A stretch of DNA of 24,794 nt, taken from JANNOG01 sp050329415. GTDB lineage: Bacteria; Actinomycetota; Actinomycetes; Actinomycetales; JBBAYJ01. The stretch covers positions 1 through 24,794 of the forward strand of contig JBHJOS010000048.1 of the NCBI GenBank assembly GCA_050329415.1, written 5' to 3'. Positions 7,955 through 15,022 of the stretch are shown here, in pieces. Every line of letters starts with the position of its first letter. Position 1 is the first letter of the stretch. The position numbers and the translations under genes were made by a program. The notes under the pieces were generated by a model, which was not told where the DNA came from, made no database searches, and was given only the letters and a program-made list of their open reading frames with translations.

Positions 7955-7997
7955 CCTTGGAGCCGGCTCAGGTCCACCCAAGGCCCGCCCAAGGCCC
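7955..7997. promoter_or_regulatory. Three phased direct repeats, likely response-regulator operator
   Basis: CTCAGG at 7967, CCAAGG at 7978 and CCAAGG at 7989 are spaced exactly 11 bp apart, the helical phasing used by tandem OmpR/PhoB dimers. The last two sit in identical CCCAAGGCCC decamers (7977-7986 and 7988-7997). An inverted CCTTGG lies at 7955-7960. The cluster sits between the divergent regulator (start 7915) and PepSY gene (start 8059). Confidence 0.6.
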
Positions 7998-8058
7998 CGG
8001 TCGCACGGTGGTGAACAGCCCCGCAGGCAGCGGGGCACCGAGCGAGAAGGAGACGGAC

Positions 8059-8565
8059 ATGACCAGGTCCACATTGATCACCGGAGTCGTGGCCGGGCTG
8101 GCAGTCGTCGCCGTCACGGCCGGCGTGGCAGCGGCCGTGAACCGCGGGACCATCGACGACCGGGTCGAGACGATCTCGGTGGGACCGACCGACGCACCGA
8201 CGGACCCGCCCACTGCGTCGGCGACTTCGTCGTTCGGCGAGGACGACGTGGATGCCGACGAGACCGTGCCCACCGAGGGTGGTACCGATTCCGTCCTACC
8301 TGCCCAGGAGGTCCCGGTCGGGGTCACGTCCGAGGAGGCGGTGCGGATCGCGCTGGCCGCCGTCCCCGGCACCCTCGATGACGTCGAGTTGGAGGTGGAA
8401 GACGGACGCACCGTGTGGGACGTCGACATCCACGGCGCCGACGGCTGGGAGTACGAGGTCGACGTCGACGCCCGCACCGGCGACATCGTCGAGCAGGAGC
8501 GCGACGACTTGAAGGACGACGGGTCCGACGACGACGGGTCCGACGACGACGGCCTCGACGACTGA
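8059..8565 (+). CDS. Secreted or membrane-anchored PepSY-domain protein
   Basis: The ATG at 8059 follows AAGGAG (8047-8052) and gives 168 residues. The N-terminus (LITGVVAGLAVVAVTAGVAAAV) is a signal peptide or signal anchor. A Thr/Ser/Asp-rich linker follows, then a PepSY domain (about 90-150) with SEEAVRIALAAVPG, ELEVEDGRTVWDVDI and a final strand EYEVDVDARTGDIVEQ. The tail is an Asp-rich repeat (DDGSDDD units). PepSY domains are small extracytoplasmic modules often linked to peptidase inhibition or to two-component sensing. It is divergent from the regulator/kinase operon and shares its putative operator, so it is probably regulated by that system. Its biochemical role is unknown. Confidence 0.88.
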   Translation: MTRSTLITGVVAGLAVVAVTAGVAAAVNRGTIDDRVETISVGPTDAPTDPPTASATSSFGEDDVDADETVPTEGGTDSVLPAQEVPVGVTSEEAVRIALAAVPGTLDDVELEVEDGRTVWDVDIHGADGWEYEVDVDARTGDIVEQERDDLKDDGSDDDGSDDDGLDD

Positions 8566-8633
8566 GCCGACGTCAGCGTCCTCCCGGGCGGCACGACCCG
8601 ACCGCCGGGTCCGGCTCGTCTACGGTCACCCCC

Positions 8634-9833
8634 GTGACGAACCGGACCCGCCGCGCGTTCCGGGCGGCGGCGATCCTCGGGACGGCGGCGCTCACGGCCG
8701 GCTGCGGCAGCGGGGACGCCGCTGTCCTGCCCACGGCGACCGGTCGGGCCGTCGGGTCGGCGGCCGACGGCCCCACGACCTCGGCGGGCAATGCGACCGT
8801 GGCGAGCACCGCCGTGGCGTCTGCGGCACCCGGCGCGTCACCGCTGCCCTCCTCGTCCCCGCCACCGCCCGCCCTGACTCCCCCCGTCCCGCCAGTCACG
8901 GGGCCGGGCAGTGTCGACACGTCCGACCCGGACCGCGTCGTCGGGATCGGAACCCCGCAGAGCTGCACGTCGGAGGCGGTCGTGGCGGCCGTGGCCGCCG
9001 GCGGGGTCATCGTCTTCGACTGCGGCCCGGACCCGGTGACGATCGCGATGCGCGAGACCGCGAAGGTGGTGAACGCCGCCGACCCCCGGGTCGTGCTCGA
9101 CGGCGGCGGCCGGGTGACGCTCAGCGGCGGCGGCGAGCGCCGCATTCTCTACCAGAACACCTGCGACCAGGCTCAGGGCTGGACGACGTCGCACTGCAAC
9201 GATCAGGACCACCCCCACCTGGTGATCCAGCGCCTCGGCCTCGCCGACGGCGACGCGACCGGCGAGTCGACGGACGGCGGCGGGGGCGGTGCGGTGTTCG
9301 CCCGCGGCGGTCGGCTGACGGTCGTCGACTCGACGTTCACCGGCAACCGGTGCGAAGGGACCGGGCCCGACGTCGGCGGTGCGGCGGTGCGGGCCCTGGA
9401 CCAGTCCGGGGACCGGCCGGTGCTGGTGGTGCGCAGCATGTTCACCGGCGGCGTGTGCAGCAACGGCGGCGCGCTCAGCAGCATCGGGGTCTCCTGGGAG
9501 ATCGTCGACAGCACCTTCACCGGCAACCGGGCGGTCGGCCAGGGCGCCAACCCGGCCCGGGCCGGTACCCCCGGCGGGGGCAGCGGCGGCGCGGTCTACC
9601 TCGACGGCGACCGGTTCACGCTGAGCCTCACCGGTACCCGGATCGAGGGCAACGAGGCGAACGAGGGCGGCGGGGCGGTCTTCTTCGTCAGCAACGACCG
9701 GACCGGGACCATGCGGGTCGAGGGCTCGACGCTGCGCGGCAACCCCAGCCGCGGCTTCGAGACCAACGGCTTCCCCGGGGTCTTCTTCCTCGGGACCCGT
9801 GACCCCGAGGTGGTGGGCTCCACGCTGAGCTGA
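8634..9833 (+). CDS. Lipoprotein with right-handed beta-helix repeats
   Basis: I chose the GTG at 8634, giving 399 residues. The N-terminus MTNRTRRAFRAAAILG leads into lipobox LTAGC, so Cys24 would be lipidated and the protein anchored outside the membrane. A Ser/Pro/Thr-rich linker (about 45-95) is followed by a beta-helix region. Recurrent coils with the pattern VDSTFTGNR, VRSMFTGGVCSNGGALS, VDSTFTGNRAVG and EGNEANEGGGAVFF match the polymorphic-outer-membrane/parallel beta-helix type. Several cysteines (for example NTCDQ, SHCND, NRCEG, GGVCSN) may form disulfides. No catalytic polysaccharide-lyase motif is recognised. The codons before 8634 in the same frame are arginine-rich and antisense-like, so they were left out. 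Confidence 0.82.
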   Translation: MTNRTRRAFRAAAILGTAALTAGCGSGDAAVLPTATGRAVGSAADGPTTSAGNATVASTAVASAAPGASPLPSSSPPPPALTPPVPPVTGPGSVDTSDPDRVVGIGTPQSCTSEAVVAAVAAGGVIVFDCGPDPVTIAMRETAKVVNAADPRVVLDGGGRVTLSGGGERRILYQNTCDQAQGWTTSHCNDQDHPHLVIQRLGLADGDATGESTDGGGGGAVFARGGRLTVVDSTFTGNRCEGTGPDVGGAAVRALDQSGDRPVLVVRSMFTGGVCSNGGALSSIGVSWEIVDSTFTGNRAVGQGANPARAGTPGGGSGGAVYLDGDRFTLSLTGTRIEGNEANEGGGAVFFVSNDRTGTMRVEGSTLRGNPSRGFETNGFPGVFFLGTRDPEVVGSTLS

Positions 9834-9890
9834 CCGCCCGGGCGGGCTCGGGTCGGCGGGGCCGTCCGACGGGCTGGCACCATCGGGGGC

Positions 9891-10976
9891 GTGGGGACGA
9901 CCGGCTTGCACGCTCGGGTGTACTCGGACGGGCGGACGGTCGCCCGGACCGAGGACCTCGACGAGGCATGCCGGCTGCGGGCGGCGCACCCAGGGGACCT
10001 CGCAGTGATCGTCGTGGCCGGGACCGACGAGGCCGACCTCGTCCGGCTCGGGACCGAGTTCGGGCTGCACCCCATGGCCGTGGAGGACGCCCTCGAGGCG
10101 CACCAGCGGGCGAAGTTCGACCGGTACGGCGACACGGCGTTCGTCGTGCTCCGGCCCGCCCGCTATCTCGACGAGCCCGAGACCATCGAGCTCGGGGAGC
10201 TGCACCTGTTCATCGGGCTCGACTTCGCCATCGCCCTGGCCCACGGGGTTGCCCCCGACGTGCGCGCCATCCTCGATCGGCTGGACGCCGAGCCGTGGCT
10301 GACCGGTCGCGGGGGACTCGGGGTGATGTACGCGGCGCTCGACGTCGTCGTCGACGGTTACGCGCCGGTGCTCGACGGCCTCGAGAACGACATCGACGAG
10401 ATCGAGGACCAGGTGTTCGCCGGCGGCGAGCACACCGTGGCCCGGCGGATCTACGAGCTGGCCCGCGAGACCATCGCCCTGCAGCGTGCGGTGCACCCGT
10501 TGCAGAACGTGCTGCGCAACGCGGGCTTCGTCGTCGGGGCTCAGATCAACGGTGGCCACCCGAACGGGACCCGCGGCGACGTGGTGCCCGGGCTCGCGCA
10601 CGACCTGTCGGACGACCTCAAGGCCGGTATCGCCGACGTGTGGGATCACGCGCACGTGCTGTCCGAGCGGGTCGACTCGCTGCGGGAGGCGCTGACGGAC
10701 ATCCTCCAGACCAACGCCACCCTGGTCGGGCTGGACCAGAACGCCCGCACCGAGCGCCTGTCGGAGCTCCAGGTCCGCCAGAACGAGCAGGTCAAGAAGA
10801 TCTCGGGATGGGCTGCCATCTTCGTGGCCCCGACGCTGCTGTCCGGGATCTGGGGCATGAACTTCGACCGGATGCCCGAGATCGGCTGGCGGTTCGGCTA
10901 CCCGGCGGCGCTGCTCGTCATGGTCGGCGTGTCGGTGGCGCTCTACCTGCGCTTCAAGCGCATCCACTGGCTGTAG
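9891..10976 (+). CDS. CorA-type Mg2+/Co2+ transporter
   Basis: This 361-residue member of the CorA 2-TM-GxN family starts at GTG. It has an N-terminal alpha/beta cytoplasmic domain (FGLHPMAVEDALEAHQRAKFD is the conserved entry segment) and long stalk helices (about 170-295). TM1 (WAAIFVAPTLLSGIWGMNF) ends in the selectivity motif GMN, and TM2 (YPAALLVMVGVSVALYL) is followed by the basic C-terminus FKRIHWL. Family members assemble as pentameric channels for divalent metal uptake. The loop after GMN reads FDRMPEIGW, close to the common MPE-type loop. It is transcribed toward hipBA, and the first hip-type palindrome begins 20 bp after its stop. Confidence 0.93.
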   Translation: MGTTGLHARVYSDGRTVARTEDLDEACRLRAAHPGDLAVIVVAGTDEADLVRLGTEFGLHPMAVEDALEAHQRAKFDRYGDTAFVVLRPARYLDEPETIELGELHLFIGLDFAIALAHGVAPDVRAILDRLDAEPWLTGRGGLGVMYAALDVVVDGYAPVLDGLENDIDEIEDQVFAGGEHTVARRIYELARETIALQRAVHPLQNVLRNAGFVVGAQINGGHPNGTRGDVVPGLAHDLSDDLKAGIADVWDHAHVLSERVDSLREALTDILQTNATLVGLDQNARTERLSELQVRQNEQVKKISGWAAIFVAPTLLSGIWGMNFDRMPEIGWRFGYPAALLVMVGVSVALYLRFKRIHWL

Positions 10977-10996
10977 TGCCGCGCCTGCTGAAGAAC

Positions 10997-11012
10997 CGGC
11001 ACGATCGTGCCG
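10997..11012. promoter_or_regulatory. hip-type operator copy 1
   Basis: CGGCACGATCGTGCCG is a perfect 16-bp palindrome, 20 bp downstream of the corA stop. It is identical to copy 3. Confidence 0.7.
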
Positions 11013-11058
11013 ATCAAGCCCGCTAGGCAGCCGCCGAGACCTCCCGAGCCCGTAGAAC

Positions 11059-11074
11059 CGGCACGTTCGTGCCG
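11059..11074. promoter_or_regulatory. hip-type operator copy 2
   Basis: CGGCACGTTCGTGCCG differs from the other copies by a single central base. It starts 62 bp after copy 1 and lies just upstream of a possible -35 region. Confidence 0.7.
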
Positions 11075-11104
11075 ATTCAGTGTCGGAGCGCCGCCGCAGG
11101 CGCG

Positions 11105-11110
11105 TATTCT
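11105..11110 (+). promoter_or_regulatory. Possible hipBA -10 box
   Basis: TATTCT sits between operator copies 2 and 3, with TGTCGG 18 bp upstream as a weak -35 candidate. Repressor bound at both copies would flank this promoter. The call is tentative because the -35 is poor. Confidence 0.35.
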
Positions 11111-11119
11111 CGCCATGAC

Positions 11120-11135
11120 CGGCACGATCGTGCCG
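11120..11135. promoter_or_regulatory. hip-type operator copy 3
   Basis: CGGCACGATCGTGCCG begins 61 bp after copy 2 and ends 38 bp before the hipB ATG. All three copies share the 20-bp frame ACCGGCACG(A/T)TCGTGCCGAT. Confidence 0.7.
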
Positions 11136-11173
11136 ATCGACGAATGACGGGTGACGGCGGAAAGGGACGGACG

Positions 11174-11383
11174 ATGGACGAGGCGGCAGGGCTCGCGGGT
11201 GACGTGCACGCCCGCCGACGCGCCCTGAGCCTCGGGCAGGACGACCTCGCCGCGCTGGCCGGGGTGTCCGTCCGGTTCGTGCGCGCGCTGGAGCACGGCA
11301 AGCCGACGGTCCGCCTCGACAAGGTCGTCGCCGTCCTCGACGCCCTCGGCCTGGAGCTGCGCGCGGAGCTGAGGCGCACATGA
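11174..11383 (+). CDS. hipB: HipB-like antitoxin, Xre-family HTH
   Basis: The ATG at 11174 follows GGAAAGGGA and gives 69 residues, almost entirely one Xre-type helix-turn-helix. The first helix contains ARRRALSLGQDDLAALA, the recognition region GVSVRFVRALEHGKPTVRLDKV, and the closing helix VVAVLDALGLELRAELR. HipB proteins neutralise HipA and repress the operon by binding palindromes upstream. Three such palindromes precede this gene. An ATG at 11144 would add ten residues but has a weaker ribosome-binding site. The stop overlaps the hipA start by 4 bp (ATGA). Confidence 0.9.
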   Translation: MDEAAGLAGDVHARRRALSLGQDDLAALAGVSVRFVRALEHGKPTVRLDKVVAVLDALGLELRAELRRT

Positions 11384-12621
11384 CCGCGGCGACCGCGCGG
11401 GACCTCACGACCGTCAAGGACGTCGAGGCGGCGGACGTCCACAAGGCCGGGCGCCCGGCCGCCCGGTTGCGGCGCACGTCCGACGGCGTCGAGTTCACCT
11501 ACCGCGACGACTACCTGGCGGCACCGGACGCCCGGCCGGTGGCGACCACGCTCCCCCTCGACGACCGGCCGGTCGTCACCCCCGCGGGGGCCGTGCCCCC
11601 GTTCTTCGCCGGGTTGCTCCCCGAGGGCCGTCGATTATCCGCGCTGCGCCGCGCCGTCAAGACCTCCGCGGACGACGAGCTGTCACTCCTGCTCGCCGTG
11701 GGGGACGACCTCGTCGGCGACGTCCAGGTGCTCCCCGTGGGCACCGAGCCCCGCGACACCGAGCCGCTGGTGGTCATCGCCGGGGACCCCGGGAGGGTCG
11801 TGTTCGCGGACGTCCTGTCCGACGCCGGAGTCGTCGACCCCGTCTCGATCCCCGGCATTCAGGACAAGGTCTCGGCGCGGATGATCTCGGTCCCCGTCGG
11901 TCGCGCCGGCGGCTTCGCCATCCTCAAGGTCGATCCCCTTGAGTTCCCGCACGTCGTGCTCAACGAGGCGTACTTCCTGGGGGTGGCCGCCCGGGCCCGG
12001 TTCCCCGTGGTCCGGGCCGAGGTCGTCCACGACGCCACCGACCGCCCCGGCCTCCTCGTCGAGCGTTTCGACCGCGTCGTCACCCCGGACGGCTCGGTGA
12101 GACGGCTGGCCGTGGAGGACGCCGCGCAGGTGCTCGGCCGGTATCCGGCGGACAAGTACTCGGTCAGGACCGAGGAGGTCGCCGTCGCGCTCGCCGCCCG
12201 GTGCCCGGCCAGGGCCGTCGCCCTGCGGGATGTCTTCCGGCAGGTGTGCCTGGCGTGGCTGACGGGCAACGGCGACCTCCACGCCAAGAACCTGTCGATC
12301 CTCGCAGCCCCGGACGGCGAGTGGCGGGTGGCGCCGGCCTACGACCTCCCGTCGACTCTGCCGTACCGGGACCGGACGACGGCGCTGCCCGTGGGCGGTC
12401 GGCGGGACGGCCTGTCCCGGCGGTCGCTGCTCGCCTTCGCGACAGCGACAGGGCTGCCCGCGGCGGCGGCCGAGCGCACCCTCGACGAGGTGCTGGCGGC
12501 CACCGCCGGGGTCGTCGACGAGCTGGCGGCCGGGGCGCTGCCCTTCGACCCTCGAACCACGCATGACGTCGTCCGGTCGCTGCGGAACCGCCGCCGCGCG
12601 TGCGTGCGGACGTCAGCCTAG
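11380..12621 (+). CDS. hipA: HipA-family serine/threonine kinase toxin
   Basis: HipA toxins phosphorylate aminoacyl-tRNA synthetases (GltX in E. coli) and induce growth arrest or persistence. This 413-residue protein has the N-terminal subdomain (VPPFFAGLLPEGRRLSALR, 72-90) and a loop SIPGIQDKVSAR whose Ser156 aligns with the autophosphorylated Ser150 of E. coli HipA. ATP-contact Lys183 lies in FAILKVD. The catalytic loop LTGNGDLHAKNLS contains Asp299, and the metal-binding segment AYDLPST contains Asp322. All key residues are intact, so it should be active. Translation is coupled to hipB. Its stop shares the palindrome CTAG (12618-12621) with the stop of the convergent kinase-like gene. Targets cannot be told from sequence. 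Confidence 0.93.
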   Translation: MTAATARDLTTVKDVEAADVHKAGRPAARLRRTSDGVEFTYRDDYLAAPDARPVATTLPLDDRPVVTPAGAVPPFFAGLLPEGRRLSALRRAVKTSADDELSLLLAVGDDLVGDVQVLPVGTEPRDTEPLVVIAGDPGRVVFADVLSDAGVVDPVSIPGIQDKVSARMISVPVGRAGGFAILKVDPLEFPHVVLNEAYFLGVAARARFPVVRAEVVHDATDRPGLLVERFDRVVTPDGSVRRLAVEDAAQVLGRYPADKYSVRTEEVAVALAARCPARAVALRDVFRQVCLAWLTGNGDLHAKNLSILAAPDGEWRVAPAYDLPSTLPYRDRTTALPVGGRRDGLSRRSLLAFATATGLPAAAAERTLDEVLAATAGVVDELAAGALPFDPRTTHDVVRSLRNRRRACVRTSA

Positions 12622-13292
12622 GACCGGGCGGGGGTGACGACGGCGGGGCGGTCGGGGTGGTCGTACCGGATGACCAGGTCGGCGCGCCGAGCCGGGTCGT
12701 ACTCGGCGAGGTAGCGACGCCAGGCGCCCGGGCGCGGGTCCTCCGGCTCGCGGAACCGCCGGTCCAGCGCGCCGGGCGACAGGTCGAGGTGGGCGACGGC
12801 GTCGAACGAGCCGCTCAGCTCCCAGCGCAGCAGGTACGGGCTGTCGACCACGACGACGGTGCCCGGCGCGGCGTCACGGACCGGCTCCCGGGCGGGCCGG
12901 TCGGCGTCGGCGTCCCACAGCCGGGGCAACCACCGCGGCGCCGCGGGGTCGACGAGCGGCTCCAGCACTTCCCGCTGCAGCGCCGCCCAGTCCACCCAGC
13001 GCTCGAAGGCGGCGTCGACGTCGGCCGGGCCGTACTCCAGTCGCACCGAGCGACGGGTGAGGAAGTCGGCCGCGCTCACCCGGGCGACGGCCCGGCCGCG
13101 GGTCGCGAGCACGTCGGCGACGGCGTCGGCCAGGTCCCGCCCGTCGACCTCCACGGCCGCGTCCACGCCGAGCCGGACGCCCGTACCGGCCCGCGCCGCG
13201 GCCGGTACCCGTGCATCCGCGAGATCCGCGACGGACTCGGCCAGCGCCGCGGGCGTGAGGGGGACGACGGTGCCCCCGGGGCCGCCGGTCAG
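12618..13292 (-). CDS. Uridine kinase-like protein lacking a P-loop
   Basis: The protein resembles actinobacterial proteins annotated as uridine kinase. Landmarks are RLGVDAAVEVDGRDLADAV (position of the normal P-loop), VARVSAADFLTRRSVRLEYG, WVDWAALQREVLEPL, GTVVVVDSPYLLRWEL, a LDLSPGALDRRF segment and DLVIRYDHPDRPAVV. No GxxxxGK(S/T) Walker A exists, so NTP binding is doubtful or altered. No ATG, GTG or TTG occurs near the expected N-terminus. The frame is open across the gpm stop, and a CTG at 13292 overlaps that stop (CTGA), giving 224 residues. The next in-frame GTG, in the LGVDAA segment, would remove the first helix and part of the first strand. Start confidence is low. Confidence 0.65.
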   Translation of the reverse strand: MTGGPGGTVVPLTPAALAESVADLADARVPAAARAGTGVRLGVDAAVEVDGRDLADAVADVLATRGRAVARVSAADFLTRRSVRLEYGPADVDAAFERWVDWAALQREVLEPLVDPAAPRWLPRLWDADADRPAREPVRDAAPGTVVVVDSPYLLRWELSGSFDAVAHLDLSPGALDRRFREPEDPRPGAWRRYLAEYDPARRADLVIRYDHPDRPAVVTPARS

Positions 13293-13882
13293 TCGCGCAC
13301 CGACCAGCGCCGGATCACGGGACGCTCGTGCTCGAAGCCCAGCACCCCGTACGTGGCCGTCTCCAGGCGGAACAGCCGCGCGGCAGCAGCGTCGAGGCCG
13401 AGCCACCGGGCGGTGAGCAACCGCAGGCTGTGAGCGTGGGCGACGAGTGCCACGTCGCCGTCGGCCAGCCGCGGCCGGACCCGCTCGAGGACCCGGTCCA
13501 CGCGCTCGGCCACCTGGCCGAGGGTCTCGCCCGGCGTCTCCCCGCGCGGCACCCCGTCCGCCCACACCGACCAGCGCCGGCCCACCGACTCGACGATCTC
13601 GGGCGTCGTCATCCCCTCGTACCCGCCGTAGTCGCGCTCGACGAGGTCGGGGTCGGCAATGGCCGGCGCGAGGCCGGCGATCTCGGCGGTACGGGCAGCC
13701 CGCCGCAGGGGGCTGGTCCGGACTTCGACGAACCGATGGGAGTCGAGAGCCGTGCGCAGGTGTCCGGCCTCGGCCACCCCGGCGGCGCTGAGGTCGAGGT
13801 CCGTGCGGCCGGTGTGGCGACCGGCCAAGCTCCACTCCGTCTCACCGTGGCGGACGACGTAGACCTGACCCGGCGAAGTCAC
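13289..13882 (-). CDS. Histidine phosphatase (phosphoglycerate mutase-like)
   Basis: This member of the histidine phosphatase superfamily has the N-terminal motif VVRHGETEWSLAGRHTGRTDLDL, whose RHG histidine is the phospho-acceptor. TSPLRRAARTAEIAGL follows, then the catalytic-acid region LVERDYGGYEGMTTPEI and the second histidine in VALVAHAHSLRLLTARWL. I use the GTG at 13882 (197 residues). The in-frame ATG at 13924 overlaps the CCA end of tRNA-Ser, and further upstream the frame is tRNA sequence. Members act as acid phosphatases, sugar-phosphate phosphatases or mutases; the substrate here is unknown. It probably forms an operon with the uridine kinase-like gene. Confidence 0.88.
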   Translation of the reverse strand: MTSPGQVYVVRHGETEWSLAGRHTGRTDLDLSAAGVAEAGHLRTALDSHRFVEVRTSPLRRAARTAEIAGLAPAIADPDLVERDYGGYEGMTTPEIVESVGRRWSVWADGVPRGETPGETLGQVAERVDRVLERVRPRLADGDVALVAHAHSLRLLTARWLGLDAAAARLFRLETATYGVLGFEHERPVIRRWSVRD

Positions 13883-13923
13883 GGGCGCCGAGCCTGGCCG
13901 ACGGACCCCATGGCCTCGGAGCA

Positions 13924-14015
13924 TGGCGGAGGTGGAGGGATTTGAACCCTCGAGGGGGTTTTTACCCCCAACCCGCTTAGCAGGCGGGCGCCATAGACCA
14001 CTAGGCGACACCTCC
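13924..14015 (-). tRNA. tRNA-Ser(GCT)
   Basis: The minus strand folds as a class II tRNA with acceptor GGAGGTG/CACCTCC, anticodon loop CTGCTAA (anticodon GCT, serine AGC/AGU), a long variable arm (GGGGGTAAAAACCCCC) and T arm GGGTTCAAATCCC. CCA is encoded at the 3' end (13924-13926), unlike in tRNA-Arg. The histidine phosphatase gene follows at once on the same strand. Confidence 0.96.
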
Positions 14016-14054
14016 CAGGTGCTCGGCCAGAGTAGCCGCACCGCGGGTGTCGAT

Positions 14055-14066
14055 GTGACGCGTCAC
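14055..14066. promoter_or_regulatory. 12-bp palindrome between tRNA-Ser and Uma2 gene
   Basis: GTGACGCGTCAC is perfectly symmetric and lies in the divergent region, 40 bp upstream of the tRNA 5' end and 86 bp before the Uma2 ATG. It could be an operator, but no regulator can be assigned. Confidence 0.3.
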
Positions 14067-14151
14067 GGCGGGCGACCCCCTCGACACGCCGTGGGACACG
14101 ACACGTCATGGCTGCTCAGCATGGGTTGCGCGGCTCCTTACCATCGAGTCC

Positions 14152-14736
14152 ATGGTCCTCGGACCCGTCGCCACCGACCCGGAGCTCCTCACCGAGGGGC
14201 TGAGCCGGGCGCAGTACGACGCCCTGGTGGAGGCCGGACACTTGCGGGACGAGCCCGTGGAGCTGCTCGAGGGGGTGCTGGTCCGGATGAGCCCGCAGGG
14301 CGTCGATCACGCCCGGGCCGTGGACCGGATCGCGACGGCCATCATGCTGCGGCTGTACCTCGACCGCGGCGAGGCGTACCGGGTGCGCCAGGAGAAGCCG
14401 TTCGCCGCCTCCGACGACTCCGAGCCCGAGCCCGACATCGCGATCGTCGACGCCGCAGGCGACACCTGGGGGGCCGGCCACCCGTCGTCGGCGCACCTCG
14501 TCATCGAGGTCGCCGACACCAGCCGACGCGTCGACCTCGTCCACAAGCCTCGGATCTACGCCCACAGCGGGGTGCCCGAGTACTGGGTCGTCGACCTGCC
14601 GCGCCGGGTGATCGTCCGGCACGTGCACCCGACGGACACCGACCGACGGGCGTACGAGATCGTCGAGGACGTGAGCTTCACGCAGCCGCTGTCGATCCTG
14701 GGGGTCGAGGTCACGCTGGCGGACCTCCTGCGCTGA
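14152..14736 (+). CDS. Uma2-family (DUF820) restriction-endonuclease-fold protein
   Basis: This 194-residue protein has the Uma2 PD-(D/E)xK-like fold. An N-terminal segment LSRAQYDALVEAGHL precedes the strand VELLEGVLVRMSPQG with its conserved Glu. The core has EPEPDIAIV (acidic Asp) and LVIEVADTSRRVDLVHKPRIYA, with Glu and the Lys of the LxxKxxxYA element. GVPEYWVVDLPRR closes the fold. Members are abundant in cyanobacteria and actinobacteria. Their cellular role is unsettled, though nuclease activity is inferred from the fold. Catalytic residues look intact. It stands alone, with tRNA-Ser divergent and a 286-bp gap downstream. Confidence 0.9.
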   Translation: MVLGPVATDPELLTEGLSRAQYDALVEAGHLRDEPVELLEGVLVRMSPQGVDHARAVDRIATAIMLRLYLDRGEAYRVRQEKPFAASDDSEPEPDIAIVDAAGDTWGAGHPSSAHLVIEVADTSRRVDLVHKPRIYAHSGVPEYWVVDLPRRVIVRHVHPTDTDRRAYEIVEDVSFTQPLSILGVEVTLADLLR

Positions 14737-15022
14737 GGTCCGCCGACTGCGGCGCCGGTCACCCGGAGTCGGGACCGGCTGGACCTGCTGGAGGGCTCGG
14801 ACTCCGGCCTGTCGACCCGACTGGCCGGCCGTCTCGGCCTGTGGGCACGCGCGCCGTCCGTCCACAGGAGGACGGGGGCGGCTCACGTGGTCCGCGCCTG
14901 CCCGGGACCTTGGGTACCGGCACCGCACGGACCCTGAGCCGCGGTGACAAAGGCCACGCAGCGCAGCGAACTCGACACGAGGTGAACCAAGTGAGTAGCG
15001 TTCACTCTCCAAGGAGTACCTG
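14737..15022. other. Intergenic region with weak inverted repeat and promoter-like end
   Basis: An 8-bp inverted repeat (CCGGAGTC at 14763-14770, GACTCCGG at 14800-14807) follows the Uma2 stop but lacks a U-tract, so it is at best a weak terminator. The 15-mer CCAAGTGAGTAGCGT at 14987-15001 recurs at 19492-19506. A strong AAGGAG at 15011-15016 precedes the ATG at 15023. Confidence 0.45.
14987..15001 (+). repeat. 15-bp intergenic repeat, copy 1
   Basis: CCAAGTGAGTAGCGT is identical to 19492-19506 and lies 22 bp before the ATG at 15023. It may be a promoter or regulator site. Confidence 0.5.

Noticed and set aside
10997..11135. Short regularly spaced repeats considered as a CRISPR array
   Set aside because: There are only three copies, each a perfect 16-bp palindrome next to an Xre regulator, and no cas genes. 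Operators explain them better.
8838..11498. 886-residue minus-strand ORF
   Set aside because: It crosses the lipoprotein, corA and hipB genes antisense, shows no domain and has shadow composition.
13883..14041. N-terminal extension of the histidine phosphatase
   Set aside because: Most of the extension is tRNA-Ser sequence read as protein, and the catalytic RHG motif begins ten residues after the GTG at 13882.
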